Of a stretch of DNA of 64,000 bases, positions 18,023 to 26,165 are shown piece after piece. The notes below the pieces were generated by a model. The model was not told the origin of the DNA. It made no database searches and saw nothing but the letters and a program-made list of their open reading frames with translations. This DNA is from JACVRW01 sp963846505 (GTDB lineage: Bacteria; Actinomycetota; Thermoleophilia; Solirubrobacterales; Thermoleophilaceae). The DNA lies in assembly GCA_963846505.1 (NCBI GenBank), contig CAWJWD010000004.1:682001-746000 (forward strand). The letters are read 5' to 3'. A program made the position numbers and the translations under genes. Every line of letters begins with the position of its first letter. Position 1 is the first letter of the stretch.

Positions 18023-18999
18023 CCCAGGCGGGAACTTCCGAGCGCGGCCGCGGCCCCCTGCGCCTGCTGCGCCGGCGGCGCGACGCCGGGAGCGATCCTC
18101 CCGAGCTGGTCACGCCGCCCGGCCGTCAGGGCGCGGGCGTCGTGCCGAACGCGCTGGTGGACGCGCTCGACCTCGGCTTCGTGCGCCGCGCGGGCGGCAT
18201 GATCGCCGGCGACCACAGAGCGCTCGGCGTCGGTTCCGGCACCGAGCTCGCGCAGCTGCGCCCCTACCAGCCCGGCGACGACGTGCGCCAGCTCGATCCG
18301 GCGGCGACCGCCCGCACGGGCATCCCCCACGTCCGCCAGCAGGTGCCCGAGCGGCTGCTGACGACCTGGATCGCCCTCGACCTCTCGCCCTCGATGGCCT
18401 TCGGCACGGCCGACCGGCTCAAGAGCGACGTCGCCGAGGGCGCCGCCGACGTGCTCGGCTCGCTCGCCATCAAGCGCGGCGGCAAGGTCGGCCTGCTGAC
18501 CTTCGGCGCCCCCGTGCGCCGCCTGATCCCGCCCCACGGCGGTCGCGGCGCGCTCGTGCAGCTGCGCCACGCGCTCGCCGAGGGCGTCGCGCCCGACGGC
18601 ACGGCGGGCGAGCCGCTCGAGCGCGCAGCAGTGCGGCTCGGGCGACTCGCCCGCCAGCCGGGGCTCGTGATCGTGATTTCGGACTTCGGCGGCGACCCGC
18701 AGCCCTGGGCGCGCCCGCTGGCGGCTCTCGGCGCCCGCCATTCGCTGCTGGCGATCGAGGTGCGCGACCCGCGCGAGGTCGAGCTGCCCGCCGTCGGCCG
18801 GCTGGCGCTGGTCGATCCCGAGACCGGCGAGCGCGTCGAGGTCGACACCTCCAGCCGCGCCCTGCGCCGCCGCTACGAGAGCGCGCGCGCCGACGAGCGC
18901 GCCGAGGTCGGGCGCCTGCTGCGCCGCGCGGGCGCCGAGCACGTCGTGGTCTCGACCGAGGGCTCCTGGAGCAAGGCGCTCGGAAGGCGGCTCGCGTGA
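18019..18999 (+). CDS. DUF58 domain protein
   Basis: A 326-residue protein with the DUF58 signature (SGTELAQLRPYQPGDDVRQLD) and a VWA-like fold with a MIDAS-type DLSPS motif. DUF58 proteins are near-constant partners of MoxR ATPases. No membrane helix is seen, so it is probably cytosolic or peripheral. The GTG start overlaps the moxR stop by 4 bases. Confidence 0.92.
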   Translation: MTQAGTSERGRGPLRLLRRRRDAGSDPPELVTPPGRQGAGVVPNALVDALDLGFVRRAGGMIAGDHRALGVGSGTELAQLRPYQPGDDVRQLDPAATARTGIPHVRQQVPERLLTTWIALDLSPSMAFGTADRLKSDVAEGAADVLGSLAIKRGGKVGLLTFGAPVRRLIPPHGGRGALVQLRHALAEGVAPDGTAGEPLERAAVRLGRLARQPGLVIVISDFGGDPQPWARPLAALGARHSLLAIEVRDPREVELPAVGRLALVDPETGERVEVDTSSRALRRRYESARADERAEVGRLLRRAGAEHVVVSTEGSWSKALGRRLA

Positions 19000-19045
19000 T
19001 CGCGCCCGCACTCGCCTCCGGGCTGCCGGCCTGGCGGAGGCGCCC

Positions 19046-19984
19046 GTGAGCTTCGCCTCTCCGCTCTTCCTGCTGACGCTGCTGGTCATCCCGCTGGCGC
19101 TGCTCGTCTACTCCATCGCCCGCAAGCGCCGGCGCCGCTACGCCGTGCGCTTCCCCGGCGTCTCGACGCTGGCGGCGATCGCCCCGCGCGCCTCGCAGTG
19201 GCGGCGGCGCGTGCCGCTGGCGCTGTTCCTCGCCGCGCTGGCCGCGCTCTCGATCGCCTCCGCGCGACCCAACAGAGAGGTCGAGGTGCCGCGCGAGCAG
19301 GCCACGATCGTGCTCGTCACCGACGTCTCGCGCTCGATGCTCGCCGACGACGTGACACCCTCGCGCCTCGACGCCGCGCGCAACGCCGCGCGCCGCTTCG
19401 TCGACGAGCTGCCGCAGGGGATCAAGGTCGGCGTGGTGGCCTTCGCCGAGGCGCCGCACACGATCGACGCGCCGACCGACGACCGCGAGCAGGTGCGCAC
19501 GACGATCGACTCGCTGGCGGCGGACGGCGGCACGGCCACCGGCGACGGCCTCGCCGCGGGGCTGGCGATGGTCGACGGCAAGGGCGAGGACAAGACGCCC
19601 GCCGCGATCGTGCTGCTCTCCGACGGCAAGGCCACCACCGGCCGCGACCCGCTCGGCGTCGCGCGTCAGGCCAAGAAGCTCGGCATCCCGGTCAACACCG
19701 TCGCGCTCGGCAGCGAGGGCGCCGTGATCACCGCGCCCGACGGCAGCCTGATCCCCGTTCCCCCGGACCCCGAGACGATGCGCGAGATTGCGAGGATCTC
19801 CGGCGGCCGCGCGTTCGTCGCCGACGACGCCGACGAGCTCTCCGGCGTCTACCAGTCGCTCGGCTCGCGCGTGGCAACCAAGACCGAGCAGCGCGAGATC
19901 ACGGCCGCGTTCGCCGCCGGCGGGATCGTGCTGCTGCTCGCGGCGGCGGCGTTCAGCCTGCGCACGACGGCACGGCTGCCCTGA
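19046..19984 (+). CDS. BatA-like VWA-domain membrane protein
   Basis: A 312-residue protein with two N-terminal helices, a VWA domain with MIDAS motif DVSRSM, GGTATG and LSDGKATT motifs, and a C-terminal helix. It is the likely membrane partner of the MoxR/DUF58 pair and a paralogue of the protein at 13986. The GTG start follows GGAGG, which lies within a 17-codon frame that overlaps both neighbours. Confidence 0.9.
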   Translation: MSFASPLFLLTLLVIPLALLVYSIARKRRRRYAVRFPGVSTLAAIAPRASQWRRRVPLALFLAALAALSIASARPNREVEVPREQATIVLVTDVSRSMLADDVTPSRLDAARNAARRFVDELPQGIKVGVVAFAEAPHTIDAPTDDREQVRTTIDSLAADGGTATGDGLAAGLAMVDGKGEDKTPAAIVLLSDGKATTGRDPLGVARQAKKLGIPVNTVALGSEGAVITAPDGSLIPVPPDPETMREIARISGGRAFVADDADELSGVYQSLGSRVATKTEQREITAAFAAGGIVLLLAAAAFSLRTTARLP

Positions 19985-20011
19985 CCCCCGCCTGTAACCG
20001 GCGGCCTGGCG

Positions 20012-20037
20012 GTACCCCCACCGGGTACACTCGACCC
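20012..20037 (+). promoter_or_regulatory. CsoR operator overlapping a leaderless promoter
   Basis: A perfect inverted repeat, GTACCC-N5-GGGTAC, occupies 20012-20028, matching the TACCC/GGGTA style of CsoR operators. A TACACT -10-like box at 20026-20031 overlaps it and lies 6 bases before the ATG. No ribosome site is visible, so the transcript is probably leaderless and autorepressed. Confidence 0.65.
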
Positions 20038-20325
20038 ATGGCGACCACCACCCGCGGCTACTCCGCCACCAAGGATCAGCTCCAGGCTCGACTGAAGCGC
20101 ATCGAGGGCCAGGTGCGCGGCGTCGAGCGCATGGTCGACGAGGAGCGCTACTGCATCGACGTGCTGACGCAGATCTCCGCGATCCAGGCAGCGCTCGACA
20201 AGGTCGCCCTCGGGCTGCTCGACGACCACGCCCGCCATTGCGTGATCGGCGAGTCCGACGAGCTGGCCGAGGAGCGCACCGGCGAGCTGATGGCCGCCGT
20301 CGGGCGCCTCATGCGCCGCGGCTGA
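20038..20325 (+). CDS. csoR: CsoR-family copper-sensing repressor
   Basis: A 95-residue all-helical repressor with the Cu(I) ligand triad C39, H64 and C68 (C-H-C pattern of CsoR). The family binds DNA when apo and releases it with Cu(I). Its own promoter carries a matching palindrome. The nearest downstream gene is on the other strand, so it probably controls copper genes elsewhere; the copper cassette at 37-41 kb is a candidate, though I saw no matching palindrome there. RcnR/FrmR-type sensors have different ligand sets. Confidence 0.88.
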   Translation: MATTTRGYSATKDQLQARLKRIEGQVRGVERMVDEERYCIDVLTQISAIQAALDKVALGLLDDHARHCVIGESDELAEERTGELMAAVGRLMRRG

Positions 20326-20334
20326 GCGCCGGCC

Positions 20335-21144
20335 TCAGTTGATCAGCCGGCGCTGCATGCGGTTGATCGCCAGCCGCCAGACCACCAGGCCGAAGGCGAC
20401 GATCGCCGCGACGTGGCCGAGGTCCGCCCAGCCCTCGAAGCCGAAGACGGCGTCGCGCACCAGCTGCACGCAGTGGTAGAGCGGGTTGAGCTGGGCCAGC
20501 ACCTGCGCCCACTCCGGCAGCTGGTCGATCGGGAAGAACGTGCCGGCGACCAGGAACAGCGGCGTCAGCACCGCGCTCGTGATGTAGCTGAAGTTCTCGA
20601 TCGACTTCGCGAGCGCACTGATCAGGATGCCGAAGTTGGCCCAGCCGAAGCCGGAGATGAAGCAGATGAACGGGACCGTCAGCATGCCCCACGCCGGGTC
20701 GAGGCCGAAGACCATCGACACCAGCAGCGGTACGCAGCCGTAGACGCTGGTGCGCAGCGCGACCCAGAGCGACTCCGCGGTCACGAGCTCCTCGGTGTCG
20801 ACCGGCGCGGCCAGGATCGCGTCGTAGGTGCGCTGGAACTCGCGCTTGACGAAGGTGCCGAACATCGACGGGAACACCGACGAGAACAGCACCGCCGTCG
20901 CCACCGTCCCGGTGCCGACGAACTCGACGTACGGGTAGCCGCCGACGGTCGAGACCAGCGAGCCGAAGCCGAAGCCGAACGCGATCAGGTAGATCGTCGG
21001 CTCGACGGTCGAGGAGAACGTCGTCGAGCGCCAGTAGGACGAGAAGTTGATCATCTCGCGCACGAGCACGCCCGCGATCGCGGGCCGCTCGAGGCGGCCG
21101 AGCTTGGCCCCGCGCGGCGGGCTGGAGACGTCGTCGACGCTCAC
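20335..21144 (-). CDS. ABC-2 type transporter permease
   Basis: A 269-residue permease with six predicted helices of the ABC2_membrane type (TYDAILAAPVDTEELV coupling loop, NPLYHCVQLVRDAVFG near the end). With the adjacent ATPase it forms a DrrAB-like exporter; substrate unknown. The GTG start at 21144 overlaps the ATPase stop (GTGA). Confidence 0.9.
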   Translation of the reverse strand: MSVDDVSSPPRGAKLGRLERPAIAGVLVREMINFSSYWRSTTFSSTVEPTIYLIAFGFGFGSLVSTVGGYPYVEFVGTGTVATAVLFSSVFPSMFGTFVKREFQRTYDAILAAPVDTEELVTAESLWVALRTSVYGCVPLLVSMVFGLDPAWGMLTVPFICFISGFGWANFGILISALAKSIENFSYITSAVLTPLFLVAGTFFPIDQLPEWAQVLAQLNPLYHCVQLVRDAVFGFEGWADLGHVAAIVAFGLVVWRLAINRMQRRLIN

Positions 21145-22037
21145 GCGATCTCCTCGCCGGTCAGCAGCACGAACACGTCCTCGAGGTTCGCCTGGCGGCG
21201 CTCGCCCTCCGGCGCGTCGCCGTTGGCGCGGTCGATGCCGAGCACCGCGATCGAGGTGCCCGTGCGGCGCGAGCGCAGCCCACGCGCGGCGACCTCGGCC
21301 TCGACCTCGGCCAGGCGCGCCGGCGGACCGTAGACCTCGACCGCCTGGCTGCCCGCGTGCTCGCGGATCAGCTCCGCCGGCGCGCCGCTGGCCACGACCT
21401 TGCCGTGCGAGACGATCGTGACGCTGTCGCACAGCCGCTCGGCCTCCTCGATGTAGTGCGTCGACATCAGGATCGACGTGCCCTCCGAGCGCAGCGCGTC
21501 GATCAGCGACCACAGCTCCTGGCGCACCTGCGGATCGAGCCCGACGGTCGGCTCGTCGAGCATCACCAGGCGCGGACGGTGCACGAGCGCACGGGCGATC
21601 AGCAGCCGCCGGCGCATGCCGCCGGAGAGCTTGTCGACGCGGTCATGGCGGCGATCGACGAGGTTGGCGATCTCGAGCGCGCGCTGGACCGCCGCGGCGC
21701 GCTCGTGGCGCGGGACGCGGTAGAGGTGGGCGAACACGAGCAGGTTCTGCTCGGTCGTGAGCGTCGTGTCGAGGTTGTCCAGCTGCGGCGTCACCCCGCA
21801 CTGGGCGCGTGCCTGCTTGGACTCCTCGGGCAGCCGGAAGCCAAGCACCTCGAGCTCCCCCTCGTCGGCGATCGCCTGGGCGGTGAGCATCCGCATCGTC
21901 GTCGACTTGCCGGCGCCGTTCGGCCCCAGGAGGCCGACGCAGGTGCCCTCGGGAACCTCGAGGTCGAGGCCGTCGACCGCGGTGATCGGTCCGTAGCGCT
22001 TGACGACGCCGGCGATGCGGATGGCGAGGGACGGCAC
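21141..22037 (-). CDS. ABC transporter ATP-binding protein (DrrA-like)
   Basis: A 298-residue ATPase with Walker A GPNGAGKST, signature LSGGMRRRL, Walker B LVMLDEPTVGLD and the H-loop STHYIEEAERLCD. The C-terminal extension (about 220-298) is usual for DrrA-type exporters. The GTG at 22037 starts the domain; a longer frame would overlap the upstream region of the divergent acetyltransferase. Confidence 0.92.
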   Translation of the reverse strand: MPSLAIRIAGVVKRYGPITAVDGLDLEVPEGTCVGLLGPNGAGKSTTMRMLTAQAIADEGELEVLGFRLPEESKQARAQCGVTPQLDNLDTTLTTEQNLLVFAHLYRVPRHERAAAVQRALEIANLVDRRHDRVDKLSGGMRRRLLIARALVHRPRLVMLDEPTVGLDPQVRQELWSLIDALRSEGTSILMSTHYIEEAERLCDSVTIVSHGKVVASGAPAELIREHAGSQAVEVYGPPARLAEVEAEVAARGLRSRRTGTSIAVLGIDRANGDAPEGERRQANLEDVFVLLTGEEIA

Positions 22038-22092
22038 GGTCAGCGAGGCTAGCGGCCACCTCGACTCGATCGCGTTGCGCAAGGATGGGGAC

Positions 22093-22596
22093 ATGCGCGT
22101 GCCCACCCGGGTCTGGTACCTCGAGATGCATGCTCGCGAGGCGTTGCGGCCCGTCCCGGCTCCGTCCGGCGTCGAGGTCGTCCACGCCGAGCTGCCGCTC
22201 GGCGCGCTCAACCGCTTCTTCTACGAGCAGGTCGGCGGCGCGCACCAATGGGTGGACCTGCTGGGCTGGTCCGAGGCCAGCTGGCAGCGCTTCGCCGAGG
22301 ACGTCGAGACATGGATCGTCACCGAGCGGGGCACGCCCGCCGGGTACGCCGAGCTGCTGCCAGACGGTCGGGGCGCGATCGACGTCGCCCACTTCGGCCT
22401 GCTGGCGCCGTTCCAGGGTCGCGGGATCGGCGGCCACCTGCTGACGGCGGTCACCGAGCGCGCCTGGTCGCTCGGCCCGGAGAAGGTGACGCTCAACACC
22501 TGCGAGCTGGACGGCGAGCGAGCGCTCCCGAACTACCTCGCGCGTGGCTTCGAGGTCGTGCGCGAGGAGACCGAGCCGCGCGGCCGAGCGGCCTAG
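22093..22596 (+). CDS. GNAT-family N-acetyltransferase
   Basis: A 167-residue protein with the acetyl-CoA-binding motif (HFGLLAPFQGRGIGGHLL, Q/RxxGxG type) and C-terminal strand LNTCELDGERALPNYLARGF. Substrate unknown. The ATG at 22093 is preferred over a longer frame that would run into the divergent ABC gene. Confidence 0.85.
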   Translation: MRVPTRVWYLEMHAREALRPVPAPSGVEVVHAELPLGALNRFFYEQVGGAHQWVDLLGWSEASWQRFAEDVETWIVTERGTPAGYAELLPDGRGAIDVAHFGLLAPFQGRGIGGHLLTAVTERAWSLGPEKVTLNTCELDGERALPNYLARGFEVVREETEPRGRAA

Positions 22597-22597
22597 C

Positions 22598-23056
22598 TCA
22601 GCGCGGCTCGAGCACGAACAGGGAGATGTCCCGGCTCGTGCGTGCGGCGTAGTCGTCGAAGCCGGAGTACTGCTCGTTCATCCGCCGCCACAGCTCGGCG
22701 CGCTCCTCGCCCTCCGCGATCCGCGCGCGAACCCGCCGGCGCTGCCGCCCGACCTCGACCTCGGCCTCGGGGTTGGCGCGCAGGTTGTGCGCCCACGCGG
22801 GCGTGGGCGCGTGGCCGGCGTTGGAGCCGATCACGATCAGCCGCTCGCCGTCGGCGAGGTAGACGACCGGCGCCGTGCGCTGCTGGCCCGAGCGACGGCC
22901 GATCGTCGTCAGCAGCAGCACGGGCGCACCGCCGACGGTCCCCAGCACGCGCCCGCCGCTGAGGCGATAGAGCGGGACGTTGAGCTTGCCGACCGCCTTC
23001 AGGCCGCGGGCGCCGATCGACGTCGAGATCCGCGTGGCGGTGCGATCGCTGGGCAT
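22598..23056 (-). CDS. F420-dependent (Ddn-like) nitroreductase family protein
   Basis: A 152-residue split-barrel protein of the deazaflavin-dependent nitroreductase (DUF385) family: VLLLTTIGRRSGQQRTAPVVYL and the HNLRANPEAEVEV motif. Family members use cofactor F420 to reduce varied substrates. It ends two bases after the stop of the convergent acetyltransferase gene. The substrate is unknown. Confidence 0.88.
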   Translation of the reverse strand: MPSDRTATRISTSIGARGLKAVGKLNVPLYRLSGGRVLGTVGGAPVLLLTTIGRRSGQQRTAPVVYLADGERLIVIGSNAGHAPTPAWAHNLRANPEAEVEVGRQRRRVRARIAEGEERAELWRRMNEQYSGFDDYAARTSRDISLFVLEPR

Positions 23057-23117
23057 CGGTCGAGTCTTTCACGCGCCGGCAACCAGCGTGCCGGTTTGGT
23101 GGGATATGGTCGATCGC

Positions 23118-23900
23118 ATGGGAGAGCGAACGCAGCACACGCCGGGCACCTTCTGTTGGACCGACCTCACGACGACCGACCAGGACGGCGCCAAGGCCTT
23201 CTACACCGGCCTCTTCGGCTGGGAGATCGAGGACATGCCGGCCGGTGAGGGCGTGACCTACTCGATGGCGCGCCTCGACGGCAAGTACGTCGCGGCGATC
23301 TCGCCGCAACCGGAGATGCTGCGCGACCAGGGCGCCCCGCCGACCTGGAACTCGTACGTCTCGGTCGAGAGCGCCGACGACGCGGCCGCCCGCGCGACGG
23401 AGCTCGGCGGCACCGTGGTGGGCCCTCCGTTCGACGTCTTCGACGCCGGCCGCATGGCGGTGATCCAGGATCCGCAGGGCGCGTTCTTCTTCGTCTGGCA
23501 GCCGCGCGACCACATCGGCGCCCAGCTCGTCAACGCGCCCGGCGCGCTCTGCTGGAACGAGCTCGCGTCGCCGGACTTCGACGGCTCGCAGGCGTTCTAC
23601 GGCGGTCTCTTCGGCTGGACCCTCGAGCCCACCGACATGGGCGGCGAGATGCCCTATCTCGTGATCGAGAACGGCGAGCGGAGCAACGGCGGCGTCGCGC
23701 CGCTCCAGCCGCCAGGCGTCCCACCGCACTGGCTGACGTACCTCGCCACCGACGACCTCGACGCGGCGCTGGCGAAGGTCGGCGAGCTCGGGGGCACCCT
23801 GCACGCCGGTCCGATCGAGATCTCGATCGCGCGGATCGCGATCGTGACCGACCCGCAAGGTGCCGCCTTCGCGCTCTACGACGGCCAGCTCGACCCCTAG
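23118..23900 (+). CDS. Tandem VOC-domain (glyoxalase/dioxygenase superfamily) protein
   Basis: A 260-residue protein with two vicinal-oxygen-chelate modules (about 8-122 and 130-258), each with the CW-x(2)-L start and a Q-G-A strand near its end. This matches actinobacterial proteins annotated as hydroxylase or bleomycin-resistance-like; substrate unknown. I use the ATG at 23118, with a TATGGT box 7 bases upstream; an in-frame ATG at 23106 is the alternative. Confidence 0.85.
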   Translation: MGERTQHTPGTFCWTDLTTTDQDGAKAFYTGLFGWEIEDMPAGEGVTYSMARLDGKYVAAISPQPEMLRDQGAPPTWNSYVSVESADDAAARATELGGTVVGPPFDVFDAGRMAVIQDPQGAFFFVWQPRDHIGAQLVNAPGALCWNELASPDFDGSQAFYGGLFGWTLEPTDMGGEMPYLVIENGERSNGGVAPLQPPGVPPHWLTYLATDDLDAALAKVGELGGTLHAGPIEISIARIAIVTDPQGAAFALYDGQLDP

Positions 23901-24465
23901 GGCCATCCGGCCGCTGCCCTCCCCCACGCTCGGCGACGGCGTCGTCACGCTGCGCGGCTGGACCGAGCGCGACGCGCCGGCGATCGAGCCCGTCTGCGGC
24001 GACCCGGCGGTGTGTCAGTTCACGAACGTCCCGCTCGCCTACAGCGAGGCGACGGCGCGCGCCTGGATCGCTCGCCACCACGAGCGCGGGCGCAGCGGCG
24101 AGGCCGCCGTCTTCGCGATCGCCGACGGCGTCGACGATCGCGTGCTCGGCAACGTCATCCTGCTGCGCTTCGACTGGGAGGCGCGCGTGGCCGAGATCGG
24201 CTACTGGCTGCTGCCGAGCGCCCGCGGCCGGGGCGCGGCGACGCGCGCGGCCGCGCTGCTGGCCGAGTGGGCCTTCGACGAGCTCGGCCTGGAGCTGCTC
24301 GAGTTCGACATCGTCCCCGGCAACGTCGCCTCGCAGCAGGTGGTGGGCCGGCTCGGCGCCGAACGGCTACCGGGCCTCGCGGTCCACCAGTGGGACGGCC
24401 GCGACTGGGAGATGCTGCGCTACGTGCTGCGGCGCGGTCAGCTGCAGGGCACGTCGTCGGAGTAG
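23860..24465 (+). CDS. GNAT acetyltransferase, RimJ/RimL-like
   Basis: A 201-residue protein with the RimJ/RimL pattern (VTLRGWTERDAPAI at the start, IGYWLLPSARGRGAATRA, FDIVPGNVASQQVVGRLG). Relatives acetylate protein N-termini or small molecules. The only canonical start, GTG at 23860, lies 41 bases inside the VOC gene; translation may start later at a non-standard codon. It overlaps the end of the convergent mmpL gene by 28 bases. Confidence 0.82.
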   Translation: MPPSRSTTASSTPRAIRPLPSPTLGDGVVTLRGWTERDAPAIEPVCGDPAVCQFTNVPLAYSEATARAWIARHHERGRSGEAAVFAIADGVDDRVLGNVILLRFDWEARVAEIGYWLLPSARGRGAATRAAALLAEWAFDELGLELLEFDIVPGNVASQQVVGRLGAERLPGLAVHQWDGRDWEMLRYVLRRGQLQGTSSE

Positions 24466-26165
24466 CTGGCCGACGTGCCGTCCGCGAAGCTCGCCTCGCC
24501 CGCGTAGGGCCAGCGTCCGTCGTCCGGGCAGGCGGTCGTCGTCAGCCACTCGTCCCGACCGGCGCGCAGCCGCAGCTGCTGCAGCCCGATCGGCACGCCG
24601 CTGATCGTCTGCAGCTCCTCGGGGAAGGTCAGCGCCAGGCGCGTGCCGCCGCCGTCGATCGGGGTCAGCGCGCCCTCGACCGGCGCCTGCTGGCGGACGG
24701 GGTTGGTCAGCACCGTGTACAGCCAGACGCGGTCCTCGCCGCCGTTGACGACCGTGATCTGTCCGCGGGCCGGGGTCCTGTCGGCGAGGCCGACGACGGT
24801 GCCGGTGCCCATCAGCGAGCCCCGCGGGCAGCCCTCGACGCCCTGGCGCTCGAGCGTGGCGCGGTCGCACGAGGGGTACGCGCCGCCGTCGACGGCGGTG
24901 CCCGCCGGAAAGTCCAGCGTCGCGCCGAGGGCGGTCGGCGGGTCCATCCCCTTCGGGTTGCGCAGGCGCAGATGCACGTCGACCTCGACGCCCTGGGGCT
25001 GCTCGGGCGTGCCGGCCTGCGACGGCGTGACCTCCACGTCGACGCCGGCGACGGTCACCGACGAGGCGTCCTTGCCACGCGTGTCGTTGGCCGTCGACGC
25101 CGGCTGCTCGTCGTCCCCACCGCCGCCGCCGCAGGCGCCGAGGGTCAGCGCAGCGAGCGTGGTCGCCGCCAGCGCCTTGGCGCCGTTGCGACTCGGCCAC
25201 CACCAGTTCCAGCGGCCGAGCACGACCATCGCCGCCGGCACCAGCACGAGCCGCACGAGCGTCGCGTCGAGCGCGATCGCGACCGCGCAGCCGAGGCCGA
25301 CCTGCTGGATCGCGGGCACGCCGGTACCGATGAAGACGCCGAACACGGCGACCATGATCGCGGCTGCGCCGGTGATCGTGCGCGCGCTGGCGGTCAGCGC
25401 CTGGCCGACGGCGAGCCGCGTGTCGCCGCTGGCCTCGTAGCGCTCGCGGATGCGGCTGAGCAGGAAGACCTCGTAGTCCATGCTGAGGCCGAAGACCGCG
25501 GCGATGATCAACGGCACGGTGATCGTGTCGACGTAGCCGGGGCTGTCCCAGCCCAGCAGCCCGTCGGTCCAGCCCCAGACGTAGACGATCGTCAGCACCC
25601 CGAAGGCCGCGGCGACGCTGAGCAGGTTGGTCAGGATCGCCTTCAGCGGCAGCACGACGCTGCGCAGCAGCGCGGCGAGCGCGACGAAGGTCAGCACCAG
25701 GATCAGCACCAGCACCTTCCAGAGCGACCCGAGCACCTCGTCGTCGAAGTCGAGCTGCGCGGCGCTGTTGCCACCGACGAGCACGTCGTCGCCGAGGTTG
25801 GCTCGCATCCGCTCGACGAGCTCCTTGGCCTGCGCGCTGTCACCGTCGTGGCGGGCGGTGGCGGCGATCAGGACGTGGCTCCCGTCACGGGTCGTCGTGC
25901 GCTGGGCCACCCGCTCCACCTCGGGATCGTCGCGTAGGAACGCCAGCGTGCGCGCCACCTCCCCTGGCGGCGCCAGCACCTTGACCGGCGCGCCACGCCC
26001 CGGCTCGCTGACCTCGAGCGCCCGTTCGAAGCCGACGCGCGTCTCGTGGTCTGCGGGGAACTGGCGCAGTGCACCGTCTCCGAGCGTGAGCCCGAGCGCC
26101 GGTGCGGCCAGCGCCAGCAGCACGAGCGTGGCGCCGATCAGGGACGCACGCGGCCGGCGCATCAC
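24438..26165 (-). CDS. MMPL transporter, C-terminal half with fused lipobox-like segment and secreted domain
   Basis: This frame carries the second MMPL repeat: helix at the start (MMRRPRASLIGATLVLLAL), extracytoplasmic domain, and helices to about residue 325. It then continues into an LTLGACGG lipobox-like segment, a low-complexity Gly/Asp linker and a secreted beta-rich domain of about 200 residues with paired cysteines (CDRATLERQGVEGC). The coding frame continues upstream of the ATG as WARWAERV, so this is the downstream part of the gene whose 5' half is in another frame. MMPL proteins export lipids or drugs by proton motive force. Confidence 0.8.
   Translation of the reverse strand: MMRRPRASLIGATLVLLALAAPALGLTLGDGALRQFPADHETRVGFERALEVSEPGRGAPVKVLAPPGEVARTLAFLRDDPEVERVAQRTTTRDGSHVLIAATARHDGDSAQAKELVERMRANLGDDVLVGGNSAAQLDFDDEVLGSLWKVLVLILVLTFVALAALLRSVVLPLKAILTNLLSVAAAFGVLTIVYVWGWTDGLLGWDSPGYVDTITVPLIIAAVFGLSMDYEVFLLSRIRERYEASGDTRLAVGQALTASARTITGAAAIMVAVFGVFIGTGVPAIQQVGLGCAVAIALDATLVRLVLVPAAMVVLGRWNWWWPSRNGAKALAATTLAALTLGACGGGGGDDEQPASTANDTRGKDASSVTVAGVDVEVTPSQAGTPEQPQGVEVDVHLRLRNPKGMDPPTALGATLDFPAGTAVDGGAYPSCDRATLERQGVEGCPRGSLMGTGTVVGLADRTPARGQITVVNGGEDRVWLYTVLTNPVRQQAPVEGALTPIDGGGTRLALTFPEELQTISGVPIGLQQLRLRAGRDEWLTTTACPDDGRWPYAGEASFADGTSASYSDDVPCS

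Noticed and set aside
24012..25937. 641-codon + strand frame over the acetyltransferase and mmpL
   Set aside because: Shadow of real genes in other frames; low-complexity translation.
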